Source of the DNA: an uncultured Psychroflexus sp.
GTDB lineage: Bacteria > Bacteroidota > Bacteroidia > Flavobacteriales > Flavobacteriaceae
NCBI GenBank assembly: GCA_913062845.1
Contig: CAJXVZ010000006.1
Coordinates: 1-64,000, forward strand
Direction: 5' to 3'
DNA length: 64,000 nt
The first letter of the stretch is position 1; each line of letters opens with the position of its first letter. The notes under the pieces are model-generated. The model was not told the origin of the DNA, made no database searches, and was given only the letters and a program-made list of their open reading frames with translations. Both the position numbers and the translations under genes were made by a program. Shown in pieces: positions 16,327 through 25,007 of the stretch.

Positions 16327-16775
16327 GATTCTCTTAATTTATCTAATAATTGATTGATATGATTTAATTCTTCTGTGTTTAAGTTTTTAGTTAGCGTGAT
16401 TTCCTTTTGCTCTATTTTTTTATTGATTTGGTCTAGAAATTTTTTACCCTCCTCAGTAATTAAGATTTCAACTTTTCTTCTGTTATGCTTGCAAGTTGAG
16501 CGGCTTACTAAATCTTTTTCTATGAGTTTATCTACAATACGTGTTGTATTACTCATTTTGCTAACCATTCTTTCCTGTATGGTAGATAAGTTTGCAGGCT
16601 TATCTTTTTGACCTTTTAAAATTCTTAGTACATTGAATTGCTGAATGCTGATTTCAAAAGGCTTGAGAGCAACCGATATTTCATCATTGATAAAATTGGC
16701 TGTATAAATAGTGTTAATCAATGCTTTTTTATGCACCGCTATTTTATTGGTTTTTATTTGCTCTTCAATACTCAT
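16323..16775 (-). CDS. MarR family transcriptional regulator
   Basis: 150 residues with the winged-helix MarR fold: FEISIQQFNVLRILKG, then LSTIQERMVSKMSNTTRIVDKLIEKDLVSR as the recognition-helix and wing region, and ITEEGKKFLDQI. One Cys lies in the wing (STCKHNRRKVEI), a place where some MarR proteins sense oxidants, though this is only a suggestion. It heads the operon marR-nitroreductase-yceI and its own promoter carries nested palindromes, so autoregulation and control of both enzymes is likely. Confidence 0.92.
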   Translation of the reverse strand: MSIEEQIKTNKIAVHKKALINTIYTANFINDEISVALKPFEISIQQFNVLRILKGQKDKPANLSTIQERMVSKMSNTTRIVDKLIEKDLVSRSTCKHNRRKVEILITEEGKKFLDQINKKIEQKEITLTKNLNTEELNHINQLLDKLRES

Positions 16776-16780
16776 GTAAG

Positions 16781-16805
16781 TACAATAATTGTATATACAA
16801 ATGTA
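16781..16805 (-). promoter_or_regulatory. marR operator overlapping the -7 box
   Basis: Two overlapping perfect palindromes, TACAATAATTGTA (16781-16793) and TTGTATATACAA (16789-16800), lie between the -7 box (TACATTTG on the minus strand, 16798-16805) and the marR ATG at 16775. A dimer bound here would cover the transcription start. Confidence 0.65.
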
Positions 16806-16860
16806 GATAGATTGTTAGCGTTGTAATAATAATGATATGTTAAAGTTATACCATAAAAAA

Positions 16861-16882
16861 ACCCCTACTTAAAAGCAGGGGT
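16861..16882 (-). terminator. Intrinsic terminator of the PUR-domain gene
   Basis: ACCCCTACTT and AAGCAGGGGT form a 10-bp stem (one G/U wobble on the minus strand) with a two-base loop, followed on the minus strand by a run of seven T. It lies 27 bp beyond the stop at 16909. Confidence 0.85.
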
Positions 16883-16908
16883 CCTGTAATTCATTTATGA
16901 ATTAGCTA

Positions 16909-17292
16909 TTAAATGTCTTCAAAATCAACATCTGTGTATTTCTCGGCTGCCTGAGGCACTTTTTCAGTTCCATTGCTTTCTACCTTAGCTTTTGGGTCGT
17001 AATCTGACTGATGTCTTTCACTTATAACTTCTTCTCCTTTTTCGTTGACGATAAAGTCTGTCGCATCATTAAGGGCTTGCTGAAATTCTTCAAAGTCCTC
17101 TTTGTAAAGGTAGATCTTGTGCTTTCTGTAGAAATAAGATCCATCATCGTTTGTGAACTTTTTACTTTCAGTGATCGTTAAGTAATAATCACCAGCTTTG
17201 GTTTCTCTAACGTCAAAAAAATAAGTTCGTCTTCCTGCTCTTATGACGCGTTCAAAAATGTCTTCATTTTGTCTGACTGCCTTGTCACTCAT
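16909..17292 (-). CDS. PUR-domain nucleic-acid-binding protein, DUF3276 family
   Basis: About 127 residues; the N-terminal 85 (IFERVIRAGRRTYFFDVRETKAGDYYLTITESKK...KIYLYKEDFEEF) match DUF3276, a PUR-alpha-type single-stranded DNA/RNA-binding fold widespread in Bacteroidota. The C-terminal 40 residues are acidic and disordered. The ATG at 17292 is used, not the TTG two codons upstream. It is transcribed alone, with its own terminator. A role in RNA or DNA binding is inferred from the fold; related spirochaete proteins bind RNA. Confidence 0.9.
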   Translation of the reverse strand: MSDKAVRQNEDIFERVIRAGRRTYFFDVRETKAGDYYLTITESKKFTNDDGSYFYRKHKIYLYKEDFEEFQQALNDATDFIVNEKGEEVISERHQSDYDPKAKVESNGTEKVPQAAEKYTDVDFEDI

Positions 17293-17360
17293 AATCAAAA
17301 ATTATTTTGGTTGTTTAGGCTTCAAAAGTCTTAAAAAAATTAACACTATACAAACAAATT

Positions 17361-19121
17361 CTAATTTTCTTTTGCCTTCAACTGTTTTTCGTAAAGCGAT
17401 CTATAATAACCTTCCTGATTTACAAGGTCTTCGTGTTTGCCTTGTTGAATGATTTGTCCATCGTCTAAAACGATAATTTCATCGGCATTACGGGCAGATG
17501 ATACCCTATGGCTTACTATAATTGCCGTTTTATTTTTTGAAATAGAGTTGAACTTTTGCATGATGGCCTCTTCAGTTTCTGTATCTACAGCGGAAAGACA
17601 ATCATCAAAGAGTACTATTTGAGGGTCTTTTATAATAGCTCTGGCAATAGATACGCGCTGCTTTTGTCCACCTGATAGTGTGATTCCTCTTTCTCCCAAG
17701 ACCGTTTCGTAGCCTTTGCTAAATGCTATGATATTATCATGGACTTCTGCACTTTTGGCCGCTTCAATGATTTCCTCATCGGTCGCATCTGCTTTACCAA
17801 ACTTAATGTTTTCTTTTATAGACTCGCTAAACAGAAATGCATCCTGAGGTACATAGCCAATGCTGCTGCGTAAATCATTCAAATCAATATCTTCTATAGC
17901 ATGGTCATCAATTAATATCTGACCGTCAGAAACATCATATAATCTTCCAATTAATTCTAAAATAGTCGATTTTCCAGAGCCTGTGTTGCCAAGGATTACC
18001 AGCCTTTGTCCATGCTTTACTTCAAAGCTTATGTTTTTTAATGCCGTAATATTGGTGTCTTCATAAGTGAAACTTACATCCTTAAATTTTATATGACCTT
18101 TGATCTCTTTACTCAGAGCATTTTCACTGTTTTGAATATTAGGTTCCTGCTCCAAAAAGTCATTAATCCTTTTTTGTGAAGCCTCAGCACGTTGAATCAT
18201 CGTCGTTATAAAACCTACAGACGCGACAGGCCAGGTAAGCATGTTTACATAAATTATAAATTCAACTATTACACCGACATTTTCAATTTCACCCGCAAAA
18301 TACCTTGTACTGCCGACATAAATGACGATGATATTACTTAAACCGATCAACAAAATCATCAGAGGAAAAAATAAAGCCTGTACTTTAACGAGATCTAAAT
18401 TTTTGATTTTACTTTCATTAGATAAATCCACAAAATTGTTGTTGACCATAGCTGCCATACCATACGACTTGATGACACTTATTCCACTAAAGGCTTCCTG
18501 CGTGAATGTATTTAATTTTGATAGCACCTCCTGAACAATATTACTTTTTTGATTTATGGCTACACTTAATTTATAAATGGCAAAAGATAAGACCGGAAAA
18601 GGTACCATTGTGTAAAGTGTAAGAACAGGTGCCTTTATAAACATATAAGTCAGGAGAACCACAAAAAGGGTAATCGTCGAAACGCTATACATCAATGCAG
18701 GCCCAACATACATTCTGGTTTTTGAAACATCATCACTGATCCGGTTCATCAAATCACCTGTTCTGTTTTTTTTGTAAAAGTTCAATGAAAGATTTTCATA
18801 TTGCTGAAAAATTTCATTCTTAAGATCGAACTCAATATATCTTGAAGCGACAATAAATGTTTGTCGCATTAAAAACGTAAGTATGGCTGATGCTAAAGCT
18901 GCCCCAATTATTAAAGCAATATTGTAAAAAAGTTCTTCTCTTAATTCTGCTTTCGAATAAATTTCTCCATTAATATACTTTTCTATAGCCGCTGTGGAGT
19001 CACCTATAAGTTGCGGAGGAAATAAAGAGAAAATTCTGGCACCAATCGTTATAAACAAACCCAACAGTAATCTGCCACGGTACTTATAGAGATATTTATT
19101 TAGATATTGAAGTGATTTCAT
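17361..19121 (-). CDS. ABC transporter, fused permease/ATPase exporter
   Basis: A 586-residue half-transporter of the MsbA/MDR exporter type. The membrane domain covers about residues 1-310 with six helices; the ATPase domain has Walker A GNTGSGKST, the Q-loop, LSGGQKQR signature and Walker B IVLFDDCLSAVD, and the H-switch in IIVSHRVSS. It probably exports lipids, drugs or peptides as a homodimer. The ATG at 19121 (MKSLQYLNKY...) is chosen because the promoter -7 box at 19130-19137 would lie inside the longer frame reaching 19157. Confidence 0.93.
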   Translation of the reverse strand: MKSLQYLNKYLYKYRGRLLLGLFITIGARIFSLFPPQLIGDSTAAIEKYINGEIYSKAELREELFYNIALIIGAALASAILTFLMRQTFIVASRYIEFDLKNEIFQQYENLSLNFYKKNRTGDLMNRISDDVSKTRMYVGPALMYSVSTITLFVVLLTYMFIKAPVLTLYTMVPFPVLSFAIYKLSVAINQKSNIVQEVLSKLNTFTQEAFSGISVIKSYGMAAMVNNNFVDLSNESKIKNLDLVKVQALFFPLMILLIGLSNIIVIYVGSTRYFAGEIENVGVIVEFIIYVNMLTWPVASVGFITTMIQRAEASQKRINDFLEQEPNIQNSENALSKEIKGHIKFKDVSFTYEDTNITALKNISFEVKHGQRLVILGNTGSGKSTILELIGRLYDVSDGQILIDDHAIEDIDLNDLRSSIGYVPQDAFLFSESIKENIKFGKADATDEEIIEAAKSAEVHDNIIAFSKGYETVLGERGITLSGGQKQRVSIARAIIKDPQIVLFDDCLSAVDTETEEAIMQKFNSISKNKTAIIVSHRVSSARNADEIIVLDDGQIIQQGKHEDLVNQEGYYRSLYEKQLKAKEN

Positions 19122-19129
19122 GCGGTGAG

Positions 19130-19157
19130 CAAATTTACATTTAAATATAAACTTCAA
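19130..19157 (-). promoter_or_regulatory. Promoter of the ABC exporter gene
   Basis: On the minus strand TTG, 17 bp, then TAAATTTG ending 8 bp before the ATG. Both elements fit the Bacteroidota consensus. Confidence 0.55.
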
Positions 19158-19192
19158 CTTTATGATAACAATAAATTAAGGATGAGTTTTAT

Positions 19193-19226
19193 TATCGGAT
19201 AAATATATTTATATTTGTATCCGATA
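19193..19226 (+). promoter_or_regulatory. fic promoter within a 9-bp inverted repeat (operator)
   Basis: TATCGGATA (19193-19201) and TATCCGATA (19218-19226) are perfect inverted arms separated by 16 bp; the spacer ends in a full -7 box, TATATTTG (19210-19217). The site lies 27 bp before the fic ATG. Such placement fits repression by a dimeric DNA-binding protein, plausibly the Fic protein's own C-terminal HTH. Confidence 0.65.
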
Positions 19227-19253
19227 TTAAGGATTTTTTTTAGATTTCATTCC

Positions 19254-20213
19254 ATGTGGACAATAGACTTAACATACAGGAACAAACTTCAAAGTACATT
19301 TGATAGACTCTATGAGAAGCGAGCACTATTGCATGATGCCAGACCTCTGCCTAAAATTGCTCTACAAAAAATAAAAGAGGCGCTTTCTATAGAGTGGACT
19401 TACAACTCCAATCGTATAGAAGGTAATACCTTAACTCTAAGAGAAACACAAATGGTTTTACAGGAAGGGATAACCGTAAAAGGGAAGTCTTTAAGAGAGC
19501 ATTTTGAAGCTAAAAATCATGAGTTGGCACTACATCATCTATATCAATTAGCAAATAAAGATAAAGATTATGTGCTCAATGCCAAAGATATCCTGGACAT
19601 ACATGCTTATGTTCTAAGGAGTATTGAGGAAGACTATGCCGGAAGGTTAAGAAATGCAGGTGTTCGAATTTCAGGAGCCAACTTTGTACCTCCAAACGCG
19701 CAAAAAGTTCCCGATTTACTGGATGAATTGATCAATTTTGTTGTAGAAAACCCTCAAGAACTTAACGATATTGAATTAGCAACAGTTTTTCATCATAAAT
19801 TCGTATGGATTCATCCTTTTTTTGATGGAAACGGGCGAACAGTAAGGTTAGTCATGAATTTGCTTCTGCTTAAAGCAGGCTTTACGCCTGCTATCATTTT
19901 AAGTACAGACCGAAAGAAGTATTATTCAGCCCTAAATGCAGCCAACAATGGCAATTATCATAAGCTTACGTTATTGATGGTTCAGGCCTTAGAGCGAACC
20001 ATGAATATCTATATTGGATCTTTGCCTGACAATGATTTAGGTTTTACTGAGATATCTCAACTCGTTGAAGAGGAGAGCTTGCCTTACGGTCAGGAGTACA
20101 TCAGTCTTCTGGCCAGGCAAGGCAAAATTGATGCTTATAAAGAAGGCAGAAACTGGCTGACCACAAAAGATGCTATTCTAGAATATCGCGCTAACAGAGA
20201 AAGAAAAAGATAG
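19254..20213 (+). CDS. Fic family protein (AMPylation-type) with C-terminal helix-turn-helix
   Basis: Fic enzymes transfer AMP or related groups to hydroxyl side chains of target proteins. The catalytic motif HPFFDGNGRTVR (His187, Asp191, Arg195/198) is intact. The N-terminal helix carries SNRIEGN (52-58), the (S/T)xxxE(G/N) auto-inhibitory motif, so this is a class II Fic kept in check by Glu56. The last 50 residues (from about 268) resemble a small winged or excisionase-type helix-turn-helix (YGQEYISLLARQGKI...WLTTKDAI). The ATG at 19254 is used; a TTG at 19215 lies within the promoter. An inverted repeat in the promoter suggests autoregulation. Targets are unknown. Confidence 0.92.
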   Translation: MWTIDLTYRNKLQSTFDRLYEKRALLHDARPLPKIALQKIKEALSIEWTYNSNRIEGNTLTLRETQMVLQEGITVKGKSLREHFEAKNHELALHHLYQLANKDKDYVLNAKDILDIHAYVLRSIEEDYAGRLRNAGVRISGANFVPPNAQKVPDLLDELINFVVENPQELNDIELATVFHHKFVWIHPFFDGNGRTVRLVMNLLLLKAGFTPAIILSTDRKKYYSALNAANNGNYHKLTLLMVQALERTMNIYIGSLPDNDLGFTEISQLVEEESLPYGQEYISLLARQGKIDAYKEGRNWLTTKDAILEYRANRERKR

Positions 20214-20273
20214 TTTTAATCGAGAATGATTTCAATTCATCCGGTAAATATTACAATTCGGTAAGTCTGATTT

Positions 20274-20302
20274 TTTGAATGTTACAAATAGATATAATTT
20301 TG
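20274..20302 (+). promoter_or_regulatory. Promoter of the DUF2141 gene
   Basis: TTTG (20274-20277), 17 bp, TAATTTTG (20295-20302): both boxes fit the Bacteroidota sigma consensus. The ATG is 24 bp downstream. Confidence 0.65.
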
Positions 20303-20326
20303 GATTGAATTTAAAAATCTATCATC

Positions 20327-20731
20327 ATGAAAACACTATCTTTACTATTTATCAATTTTTGCTTTACAGTTTTATCTTTTGCCCAATCCGGTACATTAGA
20401 GGTAAACATTGAAAAGAATAACAGTCTTGAAGGTGAAATTTACATAGGTATTTTCACAGAACAAGGTTTTCTAATGCAGCCCTTCGCATCTTCAGGTACT
20501 GAAATGAAAGAGAATTTGGCTTCTGCTGTTTTTGAAAACTTTAAACATGATACCTATGCTATTTCAGCTTATCAGGATGTCAATGGTAATCAGACTTTAG
20601 ATATGGACGAGTATGGCCGACCTACAGAGCCCTGGGTGATGAGTGGAGCTTCTTCCAGTTTGATGCCGATCTGGAGTGAATCCAAATTTGATTTTAATAC
20701 AGAGAAAAAAACCATTAAACTGAAAATTTAA
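20327..20731 (+). CDS. Secreted DUF2141 protein
   Basis: 134 residues with a signal peptide (MKTLSLLFINFCFTVLSFAQ, cleavage after Gln20 or so). The mature part has the DUF2141 pattern: an N-terminal beta strand LEVNIEKNN, then ISAYQDVNGNQTLDMDEYGRPTEPW, a short Asp/Asn loop that looks like a calcium site. The family is exported and of unknown function in Bacteroidota. It is a single gene with its own promoter and a shared bidirectional terminator. Confidence 0.88.
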   Translation: MKTLSLLFINFCFTVLSFAQSGTLEVNIEKNNSLEGEIYIGIFTEQGFLMQPFASSGTEMKENLASAVFENFKHDTYAISAYQDVNGNQTLDMDEYGRPTEPWVMSGASSSLMPIWSESKFDFNTEKKTIKLKI

Positions 20732-20752
20732 CTCTTAACTATTGCAAACCTT

Positions 20753-20779
20753 AAACGCATATCATTTTGGTATGCGTTT
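20753..20779. terminator. Bidirectional terminator between DUF2141 and serine hydrolase genes
   Basis: AAACGCATA (20753-20761) and TATGCGTTT (20771-20779) form a perfect 9-bp stem with a 9-base loop and T-run on the plus side. It sits between two convergent genes. Confidence 0.8.
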
Positions 20780-20780
20780 T

Positions 20781-21899
20781 TTATTCAATAATAATTTCTG
20801 AGATTTTTGCCCACATGTCATTATGGAACTGAATAGGTACCAGGTCATCACCCGGAGCTTCGCCCATTCTGATCACCACAATATTTTGGCTAGGTAAGAT
20901 TTCAACATATTGTCCGTTTTTGCCCATACCAGCGAAAAGATCTGACGGGGCATTATCAGCCAATGGCATATCAATTGAAAAATCAAAACCGGGTAAAATC
21001 ACTGAGTTTTTACCATTCAGCCACCACAAATAGCCATAAGAAGGATTCAGGTCTTGTGAACTGTTTATCATTTCATTATAGTAATTCTCGTTTGAGAGAA
21101 CAGGTGTTTCATTCCAGACTCCTTTGTTCAACATTAATAAGCCAAATCTGGCCATATCTCGAGCTGTACTCCAGTACACATTATTAAATGAACCATTTGG
21201 TATCCAATCACCACTCATGCCAATCTTATTTTCCAGTTTTTCGTCCGTATACTGGTTATAGGCTGTTTGTGTTGCTGACTCTATCACATCTCTTAGTAAA
21301 GTATAAGGTGCGTTGTGGTAATACCATTGCGTGCCTGCATCAGACCTGTATTGAAGGCAGTTTGGGGTGGTACAGTTTAAATTATTGATATCATAATCCA
21401 AACCGGTAGTCATACTGAGTTGATCTTTTATTGTAATGAGGTTTTCTTTTTCAGACATAAGTGAAGTCCAGCCTTCGCCAAGATAATCGGAGGTCTTATC
21501 GTTTATGTTTAAAAGTCCTTCATTTTGAGCTATTCCGGTTAAAGTAGCAGTGATGGTTTTTCCGGCTGAAGCCCAATACCAGTTGGTGTTTTGATCAAAA
21601 TTTGCCGTGCCTAAGATGTTCTGTCCCCAATATTCTTCAATAACTATTTTACCATTTTTAAGAATGATAAAAGCCCTGGTATTGTTGGTTTCAAGAAAGT
21701 TCAATAGTTCAGAAATTTTATTGCTGTTCCAACCTAAGCTTTCTGTAGAAATAGTTTCCCATTGATTAGAGTTTAGAGGTGGGAAATACATTTCTTGTTC
21801 TGAATTATCATTAAGCTCAGGTTCATCACCTGAACATGCCAGACAAAAAATTATACTTAGTATTATAATCGGAAAAGGTTTCATCAATTTTTTTGTCAA
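20781..21899 (-). CDS. Serine hydrolase lipoprotein, class C beta-lactamase/DD-peptidase fold
   Basis: A 372-residue member of the beta-lactamase/penicillin-binding-protein-like superfamily. The lipobox is FCLACSG (Cys22). Active-site motifs are S111-A-G-K114 (SxxK) and Y194-H-N196 (YxN); the C-terminal HxG/KTG-type element is not obvious. The protein is predicted to be a lipid-anchored periplasmic or surface enzyme acting on peptides, esters or cell-wall fragments. Such proteins are often called 6-aminohexanoate hydrolase- or esterase-like; the substrate is not readable here. An ATG at 21884 (MKPFPII...) is an equally possible start. Confidence 0.88.
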   Translation of the reverse strand: MTKKLMKPFPIIILSIIFCLACSGDEPELNDNSEQEMYFPPLNSNQWETISTESLGWNSNKISELLNFLETNNTRAFIILKNGKIVIEEYWGQNILGTANFDQNTNWYWASAGKTITATLTGIAQNEGLLNINDKTSDYLGEGWTSLMSEKENLITIKDQLSMTTGLDYDINNLNCTTPNCLQYRSDAGTQWYYHNAPYTLLRDVIESATQTAYNQYTDEKLENKIGMSGDWIPNGSFNNVYWSTARDMARFGLLMLNKGVWNETPVLSNENYYNEMINSSQDLNPSYGYLWWLNGKNSVILPGFDFSIDMPLADNAPSDLFAGMGKNGQYVEILPSQNIVVIRMGEAPGDDLVPIQFHNDMWAKISEIIIE

Positions 21900-21946
21900 A
21901 AATAGTTTAGTAAATCAAATTGAGTAAAAAAAACCTTTGAATTAAT

Positions 21947-21976
21947 CAAATTTAACCTTGAAATGTCTTATGTCAA
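21947..21976 (-). promoter_or_regulatory. Promoter of the serine hydrolase gene
   Basis: On the minus strand TTG, 19 bp, TAAATTTG: good spacing and a full -7 match, 47 bp upstream of the ATG at 21899. Confidence 0.6.
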
Positions 21977-22035
21977 CTTTCAATTTTTAGACTTTAATTA
22001 TAAATTGCTAGTGTAGCTTTTGTTTTTGGTTTAGT

Positions 22036-22043
22036 TAAGTTTG
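22036..22043 (+). promoter_or_regulatory. -7 promoter box for uvrA
   Basis: TAAGTTTG matches TAnnTTTG. It ends 21 bp before the TTG start at 22065 and supports that start. Confidence 0.45.
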
Positions 22044-22064
22044 CAAATTATTAAATAATTATAT

Positions 22065-24899
22065 TTGAAAGCAGATCAGTATATAGATATTCTTGGAGCC
22101 CGAACGCATAACCTAAAAAACATAGATGTTCGTATTCCACGTCAGAAGTTGGTCGTCATCACAGGCTTATCCGGTTCGGGGAAATCGTCTCTGGCATTTG
22201 ATACGATCTATGCTGAAGGGCAAAGACGCTATATAGAAACCTTTTCTGCCTATGCCAGACAGTTTTTGGGAAATCTTGAAAGGCCCGATGTTGATAAAAT
22301 TGACGGACTTTCTCCGGTGATTGCCATAGAACAAAAAACGACCAGCCGAAGCCCTCGTAGTACCGTTGGCACCATTACCGAAATCTATGATTTTTTAAGG
22401 TTGTTGTTTGCCAGAGTCGGCACAGCTTACAGCTACGAGACCGGTGAAAAAATGGTGAGCTATACCGATGAACAAATCCTCAACAAAATTATTTCTGATT
22501 TTGATGGTCAGGCATTGAATCTGCTTGCACCAAAAATTCGTTCCAGAAAAGGACATTATCGCGAGCTTTTTGAGCAAATAGCCAAGCAGGGTTTTCTTAA
22601 AGTAAGAGTAGACGGAGAGGTCAGGGATATTACCAAGGGCATGAAGGTCGATCGTTACAAAACCCATGATATTGAAATTGTTGTTGATCGCATTAAGGTT
22701 GATGATAAGCCATCCACTAAAAAGCGACTCAGAGAAAGCATCCAAACGGCCATGCAAATTGGTCAGAATACCATGATGGTATTGCCAAAAGATGCAAAAA
22801 AAGTCGTATTCTTTAGCAGGGAATTAATGTGTCCTACTACTGGTATAGCATATCCCAACCCTGAACCCAATCATTTTTCATTCAATTCACCAAAGGGCGC
22901 TTGCCCTGAATGTAATGGTTTAGGTAAAAAATATGTCGTAAATACAAACAGAATTATACCTGATGAGTCCATTTCTATTAATGCCGGAGGTATTGAGCCT
23001 CATGGTAAAGCCAAAAAAAACTGGGTTTTTAAACAGTTAAAAGAGATAGCGCTACACCTTAACTTCAAACTTACTGATCCCATAAAAGATATCCCAAAAG
23101 AGGCGAAAGACATCATTTTACACGGAGGGAAAGCCAGTTTTAAGCACTACAACGACACCATGAAAATGGATATTGAGCATCGTTACGATTTTGAAGGCGT
23201 AGCAAACTTCATTGAGAATACATGCAATGGCAAACAAACTTCTACATCTTTAAAGCGCTGGGCAAAGAAATACATGGATAACATTTTATGTCCCAGTTGT
23301 GAAGGAAGCCGTTTGAAGAAAATGGCACTTCATTTCAAAATCGACCAGTACAATATTCAGGACCTGGTTGAAAAAGATATTTTAGAATTATTTGACATTA
23401 TAAACAAATTGCCTTCAAAATTATCTGAATCTGAAATGAAGATAGGCGAGGAGATCATCAAAGAGATCAAAACCCGCCTTCAATTTCTGGTAGATGTTGG
23501 CTTAACTTACCTTAACCTGAATCGTGGGTCTAAAACGCTTTCAGGTGGTGAGGCTCAGCGCATCAGAATCGCCACACAAATTGGTTCACAGTTGGTAGGC
23601 GTGCTTTATATACTTGATGAACCAAGTATAGGTTTACATCAACGTGACAATGAAAAACTGATCAATTCTTTGAAATACCTAAAAAAGCTAGGTAATTCAA
23701 TTCTGGTAGTAGAGCACGATAAAGATATGATGCTAAGCGCAGATCACATTATCGACATTGGTCCGTTTGCCGGTAAAAATGGTGGTGAAATCATAAGTGA
23801 GGGTTCGCCTGAAGAAGTATTAAAGCATCATACAGAAACAGCACAATACCTCAATGGTGAAAAAGAGATTGAGATTCCAAAAAAGCGACGTAAAGGCAAC
23901 GGAAAGCACTTACACCTGGTTGGCGCAACAGGTAATAATTTAAAAAATGTCAGCCTTAAAATACCGCTGGGTAAAATGATCGTGGTCACGGGTGTATCAG
24001 GTAGCGGAAAGTCTACACTGATCAATGAAACGCTTTACCCGATTTTGAACAACCATTATTTTAATGGCGTTAAAGAACCCTTGCCATATAAAAATATCAG
24101 AGGTTTAGATCATTTAGACAAGGTTATTGATATCAATCAGAAACCGATTGGCAGAACACCACGTTCAAATCCCGCCACGTACACCGGTGTTTTTGACGAA
24201 ATCAGAAAACTTTTTACTAAAACTCCTGAAGCGCAGATCAGAGGCTATAAGCCGGGACGTTTCAGCTTTAATGTTAAAGGTGGTCGATGTGAAACCTGTG
24301 GCGGAGCAGGCTTAAAAGTCATAGAAATGAACTTTTTACCCGATGTATATGTAGAATGTGAGACCTGTCAGGGAAAACGTTTTAACAGAGAAACGCTTGA
24401 AATAAGGTATAAAGGTAAGTCGATCAGCGATGTTCTGGAGATGACCATAGATGAGGCCACCGACTTTTTTGAGCCAATACCAAAGATTTATCGAAAATTA
24501 AAAACGATTAAAGATGTAGGTTTGGGCTATATCACTTTAGGTCAGCAGAGTACCACACTTTCCGGTGGTGAAGCTCAACGAATAAAACTGGCTACAGAAT
24601 TATCAAAACGGGCTACAGGAAATACCTTTTACATCCTGGATGAGCCTACTACTGGTCTTCATTTTGAGGACATCAGGGTGTTGATGAATGTTCTGAATAA
24701 ACTTGTCGATAAAGGAAATACAGTTTTGATCATTGAGCATAATATGGACGTGATTAAGATGGCAGACTACATTTTCGATATTGGTTATGAAGGTGGACAA
24801 GCTGGTGGAGAACTGGTTGCCAAAGGCACACCTGAAAAAATAGTAAAAGATAAGAAAAGTTATACCGCCAAGTTTCTTAAAAAAGAGCTTAATGGCTAA
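22065..24899 (+). CDS. uvrA: UvrABC excinuclease subunit A
   Basis: Damage-recognition ATPase of nucleotide excision repair, 944 aa as usual. It has two ABC cassettes: Walker A GLSGSGKSS and GVSGSGKST, signatures TLSGGEAQRI in both halves, and Walker B ILDEPSIGLHQRD and ILDEPTTGLHFED. Zinc-finger Cys pairs are CPECNG in the first insert and CETCGG...CETCQGK in the second. The start is TTG at 22065 (MKADQYIDILGAR...); no ATG lies before the conserved N terminus. It is the first gene of no obvious operon; a LOG-family gene follows 108 bp later. Confidence 0.97.
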   Translation: MKADQYIDILGARTHNLKNIDVRIPRQKLVVITGLSGSGKSSLAFDTIYAEGQRRYIETFSAYARQFLGNLERPDVDKIDGLSPVIAIEQKTTSRSPRSTVGTITEIYDFLRLLFARVGTAYSYETGEKMVSYTDEQILNKIISDFDGQALNLLAPKIRSRKGHYRELFEQIAKQGFLKVRVDGEVRDITKGMKVDRYKTHDIEIVVDRIKVDDKPSTKKRLRESIQTAMQIGQNTMMVLPKDAKKVVFFSRELMCPTTGIAYPNPEPNHFSFNSPKGACPECNGLGKKYVVNTNRIIPDESISINAGGIEPHGKAKKNWVFKQLKEIALHLNFKLTDPIKDIPKEAKDIILHGGKASFKHYNDTMKMDIEHRYDFEGVANFIENTCNGKQTSTSLKRWAKKYMDNILCPSCEGSRLKKMALHFKIDQYNIQDLVEKDILELFDIINKLPSKLSESEMKIGEEIIKEIKTRLQFLVDVGLTYLNLNRGSKTLSGGEAQRIRIATQIGSQLVGVLYILDEPSIGLHQRDNEKLINSLKYLKKLGNSILVVEHDKDMMLSADHIIDIGPFAGKNGGEIISEGSPEEVLKHHTETAQYLNGEKEIEIPKKRRKGNGKHLHLVGATGNNLKNVSLKIPLGKMIVVTGVSGSGKSTLINETLYPILNNHYFNGVKEPLPYKNIRGLDHLDKVIDINQKPIGRTPRSNPATYTGVFDEIRKLFTKTPEAQIRGYKPGRFSFNVKGGRCETCGGAGLKVIEMNFLPDVYVECETCQGKRFNRETLEIRYKGKSISDVLEMTIDEATDFFEPIPKIYRKLKTIKDVGLGYITLGQQSTTLSGGEAQRIKLATELSKRATGNTFYILDEPTTGLHFEDIRVLMNVLNKLVDKGNTVLIIEHNMDVIKMADYIFDIGYEGGQAGGELVAKGTPEKIVKDKKSYTAKFLKKELNG

Positions 24900-24976
24900 T
24901 TCTTTGATTAGGTAAAACTAAAATCTATTTAATTACGTATTTATATATACAGTGGTTTCCTTCCATTTTAAAAACT

Positions 24977-24984
24977 TAAATTTG
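24977..24984 (+). promoter_or_regulatory. -7 promoter box for the LOG-family gene
   Basis: TAAATTTG, 23 bp before the ATG at 25008. No -33 element is visible. Confidence 0.4.
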
Positions 24985-25007
24985 TTTTCTTTTTATAATA
25001 AAATATA

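Noticed and set aside
17293-17298. Longer start for the PUR-domain gene
   Set aside because: It would use TTG two codons before a good ATG, with no conserved residues gained.
22395-22757. 120-codon frame antisense to uvrA
   Set aside because: No start context, no family motif and full overlap with uvrA.
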